Source: Pelagomonas calceolata | Taxonomy: Eukaryota > Sar > Pelagophyceae > Pelagomonadales > Pelagomonadaceae | DNA length: 64,000 nt | Assembly (NCBI GenBank): GCA_918797485.1 | Contig: CAKKNE010000003.1 | Location: forward strand, 744,001 to 808,000 | Direction: 5' to 3' | Part shown: piece by piece, positions 47,164-55,958 of the stretch | Layout of the letters: every line of letters begins with the position of its first letter | Position numbering within the stretch: the stretch's first letter is position 1 | The notes under the pieces: generated by a model | Told to the model about the DNA's origin: nothing | The model's input: only the letters and a program-made list of their open reading frames with translations | The model's database searches: none | Translations under genes and position numbers: made by a program

Positions 47164-48003
47164 ATGCAGCTCCGCCGTGTCGTCGTCGCGCTGGCCCTCG
47201 CGGCCGGCGCCGCCTTCACGCTGCCGACGCGCCGCCACGCGATGCAGCCTCTCCGCGCGGCAGATGAAATTTGTGGAGAGTGCGACCCGATGAGCCCGTT
47301 CTCGGACGGCTGCCGGCCCTGCGCCGACGGGCGGTCCGTGTTTGTGGGCGACACGAAGGTCACGTCGAAGACGCTGCGAGACATTGACGTCGTGTCGGCC
47401 AACGGAAATCGCGTGCGGTTAGACGACCTGATGGGGAGGAAAGCGTCCGTCGTGGTCTTCCTCCGCCACCTGGGATGACCCTACTGCTGGGACTACGCGA
47501 ACGCGTGGAGCAGCCCAGCTTATTTGCGGAGTTTAGATAGGGCGGGCGTCGCGGGCCCGGTGTTCATCTCCGTCGCGCCGCGCGAGACCGCGGCCGAGAA
47601 GATGAACAAATTTCTGGACATTAATCCGATGGTGCCGCGGGAACGGTTGTTCGTGGACGACTCGCCGACCTTCGCGGCCTACGCTTCCGCGGGTTTCAAG
47701 AACATTGGAGAGGACCAGAAGACGTCCTTGGCGGATGCCACGAAGCTCACGGCCCCTCGCTTGTCTGCAGGAGCCTGGTGGCGCTACCTCACGAACGTGG
47801 CCTCGCTCTCCCCGGTGCCCGACGGTTTGAAATTCGGCGAGGTGCCCGAGGGCGTGCTACGGCTGGGCGGGACTTTTGTGGTTGATGATGATACGGTCCG
47901 CTTCGCGCATGCGGATAAGTTCCCCGGCGACCACCCGGCCATCGCGGACGTGCTGCGGGCGGCGGGCATCTCGCTCGTCGACGCGGAGGGCGTCGCGGTC
48001 TAG
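47164..48003 (+). CDS. Selenoprotein U / PRXL2-type peroxiredoxin-like protein (UxxC), plastid-targeted
   Basis: 279 residues reading through one in-frame TGA at 47476-47478 as selenocysteine 105. The frame is identical and open on both sides. The site reads VVFLRHLG-U-PYC (Sec105, Cys108), the thioredoxin-fold UxxC position of the AhpC/TSA-2 (PRXL2, SelU) family, whose usual form is FLRxxGCPxC. The C-terminal half has GTFVVDDDTVRFAHADKFPG, diagnostic of that family. A SECIS element lies 13 bases after the TAG stop. The N-terminus (MQLRRVVVALALAAGAAF, then TLPTRR) is a signal peptide with Phe at the predicted cleavage site, the stramenopile plastid-targeting form. A thiol/selenol redox role in the plastid is inferred. 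Conventional gene calling would truncate it at TGA. Confidence 0.92.
47476..47478 (+). other. Selenocysteine codon (TGA)
   Basis: CTG GGA TGA CCC TAC TGC: TGA sits where the family has the peroxidatic/redox Cys and is followed by the partner Cys three residues on. Both flanks are in one frame and encode conserved family sequence. Confidence 0.92.
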
Positions 48004-48380
48004 GAAGCCTCGAGACCGTGCGCGCGTTATATGACGCGGCCAGCATCCGGACGTGGTGCTGGTCGCCGACGCTCGCGCGCGCGGTGTTCGCGCAGCCCGT
48101 GGCCTAAGATTGTGTCGTAGTCGCTCCCCCGAGACGGTGCCGCGCCGGCGACGATCCCCGACTGGCTCCGTCGCGAGCCTCTCGTCACTCTCTCCAGACG
48201 CTGCGCCGGCGATCCGGTCGGCTCGCTCCGCCGCTCGCGAGGGGGTCAAGATCCCTTACAAGTCCGTAGCGCAAGCATTCTCCCACCCCCTCGGCGGCGC
48301 CGACGTGGGCCTAAAAGCACTTTCAGGTTAGGGGTGGGGCGTTGACCCGCGCCGGCCGCGGGACAGGGGCGGCCGGGCAC
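48004..48380. other. 3' spacer of the selenoprotein gene and convergent ACT-domain gene
   Basis: 377 bases holding the SECIS element at 48016-48084. The rest is GC-rich spacer with no ORF of note. Confidence 0.7.
48016..48084 (+). promoter_or_regulatory. SECIS element in the 3' UTR
   Basis: Folds by eye into a canonical SECIS. Helix I is CCGTGCGCGCG (48016-48026) with CGCGCGCGCGG (48074-48084), 11 pairs including one G-U. An internal loop of TTAT opposite CGCT follows. The quartet is ATGA (48031-48034) opposite GA (48068-48069). Helix II is GCGGCCAGCA (48036-48045) with TGCTGGTCGC (48057-48066), 10 pairs including one G-U. The 11-nt apical loop starts TCC, so CC occupies the usual AA position, 12 nt from the quartet. 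CC-type SECIS elements are known. Confidence 0.9.
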
Positions 48381-49181
48381 CTAGGCGGCCATCTTCACGG
48401 CCTCGGCATCGTCGTAGACGCACATGTCGATGTTCACGCCCATCTCGAGCTCGAGGTCCTTGAAGCCGCGCGCGAGCTTGGCCTCGTTGACGCCTGCGAA
48501 AGCGACCGGTGAGTCGTGCCGAGCGGCGAGAGACCCCACGACGCCATCGACGCGAGGGGCGGTGAGTAAATCCGCGCCGCCACGCCATCGACGCGACGGG
48601 CGGCGAGAGACCCGCGCCGCCACGCCATCGACGCGACGAGCGGCGAGCGACCCACGACGCCATCGCCGTGACGTCGGATTCAGACACCGATCACTACGGT
48701 CCTTGGAGAGCATGACGCCCGACAGACTGAACAACTGCGTGCCGCCGTGGGGCGCGCCCTCGGTCTTCGTCTCGAGCTTGGACAGCGACAGCCCCTCGTT
48801 GGCCACAAATTCCGTGACGCGCGCGATCAACCCAACGCCGTCGGCGCAGGAGACATCGAGAGCAGCGGCGAAGGCGGGAGCTTCCACGCACTCCTCGGCC
48901 TCGTGCGCGCTGACCGAGTGGCCGGGCACCGCGCTCTGCACGGCATTGGTCAATGCGGCGTGCTGGTCCGCGCCGGCCTCCACCAACATCGCCATGGAGA
49001 AGACGGGCCCGATGGAGAAGGATGAGCTCTCGACGACGTTGCCATCGTGTTGGGCGATGGCCCGCGTCACGGACGAGACGAGGCCGCCGCGGTCCGGGCC
49101 GACGACGCTCACGACGAGCTGGCTCAGAGGCCGGCGGGCTGTTAAGGAGGCGAGGGGGCGGAGGGCGCGCGTCGCGAGCAT
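48381..49181 (-). CDS. Tandem ACT-domain protein (GcvR-like), probably mitochondrial
   Basis: Exons 49181-48698 and 48493-48381 give 198 residues. It starts MLATRALRPLASLTARRP, a typical mitochondrial presequence. Two ACT domains follow: VVSVVGPDRGGLVSSVTRAI near residue 22 and LDVSCADGVGLIARVTEFVA near residue 108, the GPDRxGLV form seen in glycine-cleavage regulators and amino-acid sensors. The intron replaces nothing conserved and restores MLSKDR to VNEAKLARGFK. Ligand and target are unknown. Confidence 0.8.
   Translation of the reverse strand: MLATRALRPLASLTARRPLSQLVVSVVGPDRGGLVSSVTRAIAQHDGNVVESSSFSIGPVFSMAMLVEAGADQHAALTNAVQSAVPGHSVSAHEAEECVEAPAFAAALDVSCADGVGLIARVTEFVANEGLSLSKLETKTEGAPHGGTQLFSLSGVMLSKDRSDRCLNPTSRRWRRGSLAARRVDGVAARVSRRPSRRWRGGADLLTAPRVDGVVGSLAARHDSPVAFAGVNEAKLARGFKDLELEMGVNIDMCVYDDAEAVKMAA
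48494..48697 (-). mobile_element. Atypical introner-like intron made of ~40-bp tandem repeats
   Basis: A 204-nt GT-AG intron, phase 1, holding about four tandem units of roughly 40 bp. In gene sense each unit carries GTCGATGGCGT and TCTCGCCGC. The CCATCGACGCG core is the same module found in the introners at 3295, 17898, 50454, 60312 and 63777. The canonical GTGTGGAAATC ends and an 8-bp duplication are not visible, so this may be an introner expanded by slippage. Confidence 0.7.
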
Positions 49182-49486
49182 TTTGTTACCTGCGCGCAAT
49201 GTCTGTCGCTTGCAGCGCTGTCTCGATAGCAGGGATCTGGCTGATATCTCTGGCCACGGCGGCGCAGAGGAGCTGGTCTTTCGCGCAGCCACAGCGCTGG
49301 TTGCCTGTATTGGACGCTGGTGCGGACGAGTTGTGGTGATAGGCGCAAGGTGCCCAAAAGCTGTGGAAAAGCAGCGCTCTGGCAGAGCGCGCAGGCCGCA
49401 AGTCGGGGCGCCGCTAGTGGCGGTGCCGGGACAGGCTCTCCCTCGGTCCCTCCCGCCTCGTAAATATATACCACAAGAATACCTAC
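49182..49486. other. Spacer between two minus-strand genes
   Basis: 305 bases with the ACT-gene promoter and PRP40 3' end. No palindrome copy or RNA gene was seen. Confidence 0.5.
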
Positions 49487-51458
49487 TTAACCCTCTCGCG
49501 CCTTCTTCGGCGGCGGCGCCTCCGGCCCCTCTTCGACGGCGACGCCCGGCGACCAGCGGTCGTTGTCCGAGACGGCGCTCGTCCAGCGGTCCGGTTGAGA
49601 CGCCGTCGCCCGCTCCTTCAACGCCCCCAGCACCTCTTCAAACAACTCGCGCCGGCGCCCGCGCGGCACGCCGTCGTAGGCCGAGTGTCGCGCCAGCGAC
49701 GGCTCCAAGTCCTCGTACGTCGCGTTTTTATCATCCGGCCACCTCAAATAATCCTCGAGCAATTCCCGAAACCTTCGCTCCCTTCTTTCCCGCCTCCTTT
49801 GTTGATCCCGTGCCTCTTGCGCCGCCTCATCTCTGAGATCGACAAACACGCGCGCGAGCTGCGGCCGTCGTAACTCACAGGCCTCACTCAAGGTCCATCC
49901 CTCGAGACGGCGCTCGTGCCGCACGTCCGCATCGCGCGGCGGCGACCGTCGGTCCACTTTTTTCAGCGCCGTCAACCAAGCACCAAAGGAACTCAGAGAA
50001 ACATCACACCGCCTCGTGAGGTCGCGGCACTGACGTCTATCAATCTTGAAGGATCTATAAGCTAAATCCTTGGCCCGCCCAAAAGCCCGGACGCAACAGT
50101 CGCCGCCTAGTCTTGAGGAACAAGCTGCTAAATCAGCCATGGCCTCCTTGACCCTCGCAATAACGACTTCAGTGTCATTGTCCTCCTCCTCCTCGTTATC
50201 AGAAGGGAGCTGGCCCTCTTCCGCGGCAAATGCTGCAGACATCTGGGCGACCGCCTTCGCGCCGCCCCTTTGTCTTGCGGCTAACACCGTGTCGAGCTCG
50301 GCGAAGGGCAGTTCCCTCGGGAGTAAGCCTCTTAGTATAGCAGCTAAAGCCGCATCCACAAAAGCCCTTCTCTTCGTATCGTCGCGCCTCCGCACCGTCT
50401 CGTGGCAGTCATCCACAAACCGCTGGTACTCCCTCCTCCGGTCGTCCGGCGACCTGTGCGGAGAGACACGTCGATGGCGTCGCGTCGATGGCGTTATGCT
50501 TCGGCAGACGCGTGGTGCTGAATCGGCGCGTCGACCTCCACGCCATCGACGCGACACCGGTTGATTTCCACACGGGCAACGACAGCAATAGGTTCGGGTT
50601 CTTCTTCTGCATGGCACTTTCCACATCGGAAAACCGAGTTCGTCCGAAGACGCCGATAAGTAGCGCCGCGTCGTCGTCCTCGTGCGAGGCGGCCGGGTGC
50701 TCCCTCGCTAATTGTACCAATGCTTTGCGGAAGGCCTCGCGCGCCTTTTCCGTCGACTGCCTTTTCTCGGAGGCGTCCTTCTCGCGGAGCGCATCCAAAA
50801 ACTCGTCGAACAATCCCTTTCTTTCTGTCGAGGTGGCGACGGCCTGATACCTTTCATCGCACGTCGCGGCCAGCAACTCGTCGGCCCGGGACCAGGGCGT
50901 GTCCACGGAAATCTCCTCGGCCTCGGCCAATAACCGGAGGAAGCCGGCTCTCGCCTCCCTGCTTCGTTTTCTTTCGATCTCCTTCTCGACCTTCGCGCGC
51001 TTCGTTTTATATTCGGCCAGAGCTTGTTTGCGTTCGCCCTTCGGCAAAGACATAAAGGTCGGGTGCTGTCCTAACTTGGCCGAGACTTCGGGGAACGTCG
51101 CCGTGGACTTGATGTCGCTATCACTCAGCAACTGCTTGAAGGCCTCGACCTTCTGCTTTGGATCTAACACAGGTTCCAGGGGCTTGATGTTCGGCTCCGG
51201 CTCCGGTTCCTTTGCAACGACTGGTGGTGCCTCTTTAGCCCTCTTGTTCGCCTCGATGAGCGCCGCGGCCTTCTCCCGCGCCTCTTTATACGCGGCGGGC
51301 TCCTCCCAGACACTGGTGGCGCCGTCGCTCCAGTAGGGCTTGCCTTCCGGCGTCTTATATTCTTTCCAGGTTCTCTGCGTCGGCGGCGGCGGCGGCGGCG
51401 GCGCGGCGGGCGCGCCGTAGTAGGCCGCGTAGGCGCCGGCGGCGTAGGGCCAGGACAT
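49487..51458 (-). CDS. PRPF40: PRP40-like splicing factor (WW and FF domains)
   Basis: Exons 51458-50584 and 50453-49487 give 613 residues. A Tyr/Ala/Pro-rich start (MSWPYAAGAYAAYYGAPAA) is followed by one WW domain, TWKEYKTPEGKPYWSD and TSVWEEP, near residues 29-52. FF-type domains follow: KVEAFKQLLSDSDIKSTATF near 105, then ARAGFLRLLAEAEEISVDTP, REAFRKALVQLAREHPAASH and others. The C-terminal half is Arg/Glu-rich (RRRERRERRFRELLEDYLRW). PRP40 is a U1 snRNP component that bridges 5' and 3' splice sites early in splicing. It is notable that the splicing factor itself carries an introner intron. Family length is normal. Confidence 0.85.
50454..50583 (-). mobile_element. Introner element in the PRP40 gene, GT-AG
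   Basis: A 130-nt intron, phase 2, between NLLL and SPDDRRREY. The left end CCGTGTGGAAATCAACC is clear; the right end CTCTCCGCACAG is decayed. The target duplication is GTCGTTGC and GTCGCCGG (three mismatches). It contains two GTCGATGGCGT modules and the GTCGACGCG word. Confidence 0.85.
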
Positions 51459-51867
51459 TTTGTTAGAAGGGTGCTGTCGAGTACCAATTGACGCGCGGCA
51501 GCGATGGCGTCAGGAGCGACGCGCAGCAGCGATGCACGTCAGCAGCAGCAGCGATCGCTTGTGGGCCTGCTGCGCCGCCCTGCCAGCGAAACTCGAGGCG
51601 CGCCAGCTAGCGGCATAAAGACACACTAGCTTCGACGGTCCACGGTACTTGATTACGGCTGGGAGGCCACAAACAGCGTCGGGGACCGCGGTACCGGTTA
51701 CTTAGCACCGTTTCGCTGCTACCAAGGCCGCGCCGCGAGCCCTTGCCGCGCGCCGCGCCTGCCGCGAGCTTGCCCTCTCTCACACCAGCCTTTCAGCCGC
51801 CGCGCCCGAGCCGCGCGCGCGCGCAGCCGTCTGCAAAGAAGCCGCGCGACACAGCCGCGCAAAGAAT
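51459..51867. other. Divergent promoter spacer with palindrome copy
   Basis: 409 bases, GCAGCAG-rich near the PRP40 start, with the palindrome at 51605-51632. Confidence 0.6.
51605..51632 (-). promoter_or_regulatory. GCTAGTG palindrome, copy 7
   Basis: Minus-strand reading AAGCTAGTGTGTCTTTATG then CCGCTAGCT. The core carries a two-base insertion. It is about 145 bp from the PRP40 start and 235 bp from the start at 51868. Confidence 0.75.
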
Positions 51868-52044
51868 ATGTCGTTCGCATCGCGCTCGAAAGGCGCGGGC
51901 GACGCGTGGCGCCGCTTCCCCATGCTCTCGGGCTGCTGGAAGGGGTTTGGCCCGTGGCCCGGTTTGGTATACGCAACCGGTATATTCACGGCCTACATGG
52001 TCGCGTCGAAGCTGCTGAAGAAGGACCACGGCGACCACCATTAG
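51868..52044 (+). CDS. Tiny single-pass membrane protein, candidate complex I subunit NDUFB3 (B12)
   Basis: 58 residues: MSFASRSKGAGDAWRRFPML, then SGCWKGFGPWPGLVYATGIF and a tail TAYMVASKLLKKDHGDHH. The order W-R-R/K-x-P, W-K, P-G-L/G-x-x-x-A-x-x-x-F, then a Lys/His tail resembles NDUFB3/B12 of mitochondrial complex I, which is a similarly tiny subunit with one membrane helix. Start and stop are clean and a promoter palindrome lies upstream. A different small membrane protein is possible. Confidence 0.6.
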   Translation: MSFASRSKGAGDAWRRFPMLSGCWKGFGPWPGLVYATGIFTAYMVASKLLKKDHGDHH

Positions 52045-52363
52045 TCGCGCCGTCTTGCCGGCCGCCGCCGCGCCGGCCGCGTCGAGCGGGGCGGTGGTCG
52101 TACGTACGTATAACTGTATAGTTCTAAACAAGCGAGCCCGTCCCCACCCTTGTCACCACCGCAAGATGCGTTCGTCCGGGGACCGAGACATGTGATTGGA
52201 TGGTCATGGCGATGTAAATGCAGGCATACGCGCCCCACTGCTCGTAGCTGCTTGGTCGTCACACCAGTTGTAGTGACGCATCGCGACGCACTGCTACGGT
52301 ACACGAACGCTTTGCGACGCATTAGAGCTGTACACCCAACAATTGCATTCCCACACCACATCA
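52045..52363. other. Spacer between two plus-strand genes
   Basis: 319 bases. No RNA gene, palindrome or repeat was recognised. Confidence 0.5.
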
Positions 52364-53116
52364 ATGGACGGCTACGCCGCCCAACAGCGCGAATTCGACT
52401 GGTTGTGCGAGCCGTCCGTGATGACCCGGGCGCTGCGGGAGCTGCGCATCGGCTGCGACGCAGGACTCGCTGTCGATGTCGGGTGTGGCACCTCGTCGGG
52501 CATGGCGGCGGCGCTGCGCGAGGACCTCGGAGCACGAGCTGTCCTCTGCCTCGACAAAGAAGCCGCGGCGATTGAATTCCTGCGGCGCGAAGGCGTGAAT
52601 GCGAGGGTATGCGACGTCGCTAATGATCCCGACGCTGTCGTCGCGCCAGGCTCGGTAGATTTAGTGGTCGACAAGTCCGCGCTCGATTGCATTCTGTGCT
52701 CGGACGGCGTGGGATGTTATTTGAGGGGTGTCTACACGATGCTGAGGCCGGGCGGTTCCTACGCGATCGCGTCCTTCCGGACGGAAGACGAGCTGCGGCG
52801 GATCTTTGGCGGCGCCTGGCGAATTATCGAGGTCGTCGCGCTGACCCCACGCTGCCGACTCATCGTCCTCGCCAAGGACTCGGGCGACGACATGTTAGCG
52901 CCACGGGTCGTCACACCGGACGCCACGCCTCGGGATCGCTTCCCGCTGGCCGTCGAAGAGGCGTACGAAGTGATGTTTAGCGCCGAGGAACGCAAGTGGT
53001 ACTCACTCATCGATTTCCGCGGCGACCTGATTGGTGTGTTTGAAATGCGCGCGGCCGACCCGAGATTTGAACTCTCCGCGCACGACGCCGAACTATTTAT
53101 GCGGCGGATGGGGTGA
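52364..53116 (+). CDS. Class I SAM-dependent methyltransferase (METTL13-like)
   Basis: 250 residues from MDGYAAQQREFDWLCEP. Motif I is AVDVGCGTSSGMAAAL near residue 37; the acidic motif II is AVLCLDKEAAAIEFL near 65. Then VDLVVDKSALDCILCSDG near 100 matches the DKxxLDxL signature of eEF1A-lysine and related protein methyltransferases. GGSYAIASF is the post-motif strand. The C-terminal 70 residues are variable. The substrate is probably a protein but not determined. Confidence 0.8.
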   Translation: MDGYAAQQREFDWLCEPSVMTRALRELRIGCDAGLAVDVGCGTSSGMAAALREDLGARAVLCLDKEAAAIEFLRREGVNARVCDVANDPDAVVAPGSVDLVVDKSALDCILCSDGVGCYLRGVYTMLRPGGSYAIASFRTEDELRRIFGGAWRIIEVVALTPRCRLIVLAKDSGDDMLAPRVVTPDATPRDRFPLAVEEAYEVMFSAEERKWYSLIDFRGDLIGVFEMRAADPRFELSAHDAELFMRRMG

Positions 53117-53213
53117 TCTTAACGTAACAAGTTGTGACTAACACGTCGCGTCGACGGCGTCGGGGGCGGGACTCGTCGCCGTTAGCGATGGCGCGGGGGG
53201 GACTAGAAAGTCA

Positions 53214-54035
53214 TCATCCGATCATGTTAAGCGTCACGAGCATGCGCTCCACAAGTAAGTCGTCGCGTTTTGACGTTTGCTCCTCGGGCTGTTCTGGTAA
53301 AGCCCGCAGCGCGAAGACCAGGTCCTCCATGTCCGACCAGTCCACCGGTTTGTTGGACCGCGCGCGCACGGTCCTATAAGGCCGCACGTAGCCTGCACGG
53401 TTATGAGAGCGTAGCCACTCTTCCACCGCATCGTCGACCTCATCCCTAGAAACCCTAAAAATATCATCACCGACACAGTGCGTCGACTCCTTCCTACCTA
53501 TTCCACGGTAGGCTCGTTCCGAGTCGACGGGATCCGGCACGTATGCTTTGGGCAGCTTTCGTTTGTCAATTTTGGGCGCTCCCTTGGAACCAGGAACAGG
53601 AACCACCTTGGACATGAAGCGATTCGACCGCGGGTCGACGTCCCACCACTCATCCTTCTCGAGGATCGCTTCACTTACCATCGTCCTTGGTGATAGAGCT
53701 AGTTCTTCTGGCCTTTTTCGTCGCAAGTCTGAAACGTAGCTTGGCCCTACTTCACCAAAATATTTCGAACGTTCAAACCCCGACGCCTGCCACGTGTTGA
53801 TCTTGGAATGCCTAGGCTCAAGTCCAAAGTTTGTGATTTGCCTCGCACGTGTATCTCCCGGTAAACCCTTCCAGAGTTGCGCCGTCGTGTTATACTGCGA
53901 ATGGACGACGCCGCAGTCCTTGCCCCGAAAGACGTCTCTACGTTGTGTAGAGGTGGGCAGCTTGGACCAGCCTTTCCCCCGGTCCTGGACCGCTACCCTA
54001 TTCGTGGCGGGGCCGTAGCCGACGCACTCCCACAT
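53214..54035 (-). CDS. Unrecognised basic protein
   Basis: 273 residues from MWECVGYGPATNRVAVQDRG. It contains many short Arg/Lys/Trp/Pro segments (KGWSKLPTSTQRRDVFRG, then SQYNTTAQLWKGLPGDTRAR) that look extended rather than globular, and a helical end (WSDMEDLVFALRALPEQPEE). Such proteins are common among ciliary microtubule-inner and axonemal proteins, but no family was recognised. The gene shares a divergent promoter with a palindrome with the 5'-nucleotidase gene. Confidence 0.65.
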   Translation of the reverse strand: MWECVGYGPATNRVAVQDRGKGWSKLPTSTQRRDVFRGKDCGVVHSQYNTTAQLWKGLPGDTRARQITNFGLEPRHSKINTWQASGFERSKYFGEVGPSYVSDLRRKRPEELALSPRTMVSEAILEKDEWWDVDPRSNRFMSKVVPVPGSKGAPKIDKRKLPKAYVPDPVDSERAYRGIGRKESTHCVGDDIFRVSRDEVDDAVEEWLRSHNRAGYVRPYRTVRARSNKPVDWSDMEDLVFALRALPEQPEEQTSKRDDLLVERMLVTLNMIG

Positions 54036-54359
54036 GCTTGTGAGTGGGCGGTCTCAGCGCGCCAAAGGCACGGGTACAGCGCGGGCTGGGCGGCGTAGGG
54101 CGACGCTGCGAAACCGTACGAAGCCGTCTGGAGTACGGGGGCAGCGTGAGGGCTGCGTGAGCGGCTGCCGCAGCGCCCAGGGCTTGCTAGTGTGTTACAG
54201 GACTCTAGCATCTTGCTAAGACGGCTGCACCAGTTTTTGCGTCGCATTGATGCTCAGCAGATTCTCCAGCCACTTACCCAGCCTCGCTAAAGCGCTACTG
54301 TGCATCTCTGGCCCTACAGGCTGCGTCTCACAGCTGGCAGGCGTGATAGCCCAGCAGTG
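54036..54359. other. Divergent promoter spacer with palindrome copy
   Basis: 324 bases with the palindrome at 54184-54209, almost midway between the two start codons. Confidence 0.6.
54184..54209 (+). promoter_or_regulatory. GCTAGTG palindrome, copy 8
   Basis: TTGCTAGTGTGTTACAG then GACTCTAGCA. It is about 150 bp from each of the two divergent start codons. Confidence 0.8.
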
Positions 54360-55958
54360 ATGCTCTCCACCTTCCTGCGGCGCCGCGGCGCACGAGTGGT
54401 CAGGCGATACGCCGCCACCGCGCCATCAAACACGCTCACCCTGGTAGCCGTGAACGACGTCTACGACCTCGAGCACCTGCCGAAGCTGCGCACGCTCGTC
54501 GATACCGTCAAGGCGGAGCGTGCGGGCGGCACGGTGATCACGACTTTGGCTGGTGACTTCCTGTCGCCGTCGGTGCTCTCGTCATTAGACCGAGGCCGTG
54601 GCATGGTCCAGGTGCTCAACGCCGTCGGCGTGGACTACGCCTGTTTCGGGAATCACGAGGCCGATGTGGGGCTCAAAGCGCTCAGGAAGCGCATCGGCGA
54701 GTTCTCTGCGACGCTGATCAACAGCAACGTCCCGGGCGCCGTCGACGGCGCGCCCGCGACCGCCGTCGTATCGTTACCGGGCGGCAAGCGCGTCGGCCTG
54801 CTGGGCCTGCTGACGTCGGAGCCGGGGGTCTTCCGGAAGGACGTCTTCCGCGGCCTCGTAATTGAGGACGCGCTCGCCACGGCGCAGACATTGTCGGCCG
54901 AGCTCCGCGCCGACGGCGCGTCCGCGGTCGTCGCCCTGACGCACCAATCGATCGACGCGGACCTCGAGCTATCACGCGCCGGCTGCGTTGATTTGGTAGT
55001 GGGCGGCCACGAGCACGAACCATATCTCGAGGGCGAAGCCTGTAGGGTCGTCAAGACGGGCCAGGATGCCGTGAGGGCCGCTGTGATCGACCTCGACGTC
55101 TCCGGCGCCATCGTCGTGACCTCAGTCAAATTCGAGGACGTGACGCGGTTGGCACCGCACGCCGGCGCCGCCGCGGCCGCCGCCGAGCAGAAGGCGTTCC
55201 TGACGAGCCTCGACAACGAGAAGATCCTCTCCTGCGCATCCTCCGAGGTGCTCTCGTCGGAAAAAACACGCTTCCGCCAAACCACGGTGGGTCGACTGCT
55301 GTGTAGTGCCGTGCGCGACTGGTTCGGCTGCGACGCCGCGATGATCAACGGCGGCACGATAAAAGGAGGCACGACGTACGCGACGCCGGCGCTGTCGCTG
55401 CTCGACCTGCGGCGGGAGCTGCCCTTCCCGACGAAAATGGTCGTGCTGGACATGCCTGGATCCGTGTTGAGGGCGGCCGTCGCGCATTCCCGGAAGGGCG
55501 AGCCCGACGACGAGCGGCGGGCCTTCCTGCAGGTCTGCGATGCCGTGGACGTGGACGAGCGCGACCGCGTCATTTCTGTACGTGGTGAGCCGCTCGATCC
55601 CGAGAAACTGTATCATGTGGCGTTACCGCGGAACCTCTGCAAGGGCCTCTTCAACATCAAGCCGCTCGTGACCTGGGCGGAAGCCACCGATCTGCCGGCC
55701 GAGGACGACTTCGTCCCGGCCATGAACTGCGTGCTCTTGCGCCACAGCTACGCGCTGTGGCGGCGCCTCGGCGAGTTCGACGACATCGACACGAATCACG
55801 ACGGCGTGATTACACGTGACGAGGTCGTCGAGGCGTTAAAACGGCGACGGGGCGTGGCACCGCCGAAGATCCTGCTCGACAACGTGATGGAGGCGCTCGA
55901 CGCGGACCACTCGGGGACTATCAATCGTGACGAGTTCGCGCATCGTGTGGACCACTAG
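54360..55958 (+). CDS. 5'-nucleotidase/UshA-type metallophosphatase with two C-terminal EF-hands
   Basis: 532 residues from MLSTFLRRRGARVVRRYAAT, an Arg-rich start suggesting organelle import (mitochondrion likely). Metal motifs: VNDVYDLEHLP near residue 33, AGDFLSP near 65, GNHEADVG near 98, ALTHQSIDADLEL near 197 and VVGGHEHEPYLEG near 218. The C-terminal 5'-nucleotidase domain has AAMINGGTIKGG near 344, close to the family INGGxIR. Two EF-hands follow: DTNHDGVITRDE near 478 and DADHSGTINRDE near 515, with complete Ca-binding residues. The Ca-regulated nucleotidase layout is unusual compared with bacterial UshA. Confidence 0.9.
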   Translation: MLSTFLRRRGARVVRRYAATAPSNTLTLVAVNDVYDLEHLPKLRTLVDTVKAERAGGTVITTLAGDFLSPSVLSSLDRGRGMVQVLNAVGVDYACFGNHEADVGLKALRKRIGEFSATLINSNVPGAVDGAPATAVVSLPGGKRVGLLGLLTSEPGVFRKDVFRGLVIEDALATAQTLSAELRADGASAVVALTHQSIDADLELSRAGCVDLVVGGHEHEPYLEGEACRVVKTGQDAVRAAVIDLDVSGAIVVTSVKFEDVTRLAPHAGAAAAAAEQKAFLTSLDNEKILSCASSEVLSSEKTRFRQTTVGRLLCSAVRDWFGCDAAMINGGTIKGGTTYATPALSLLDLRRELPFPTKMVVLDMPGSVLRAAVAHSRKGEPDDERRAFLQVCDAVDVDERDRVISVRGEPLDPEKLYHVALPRNLCKGLFNIKPLVTWAEATDLPAEDDFVPAMNCVLLRHSYALWRRLGEFDDIDTNHDGVITRDEVVEALKRRRGVAPPKILLDNVMEALDADHSGTINRDEFAHRVDH

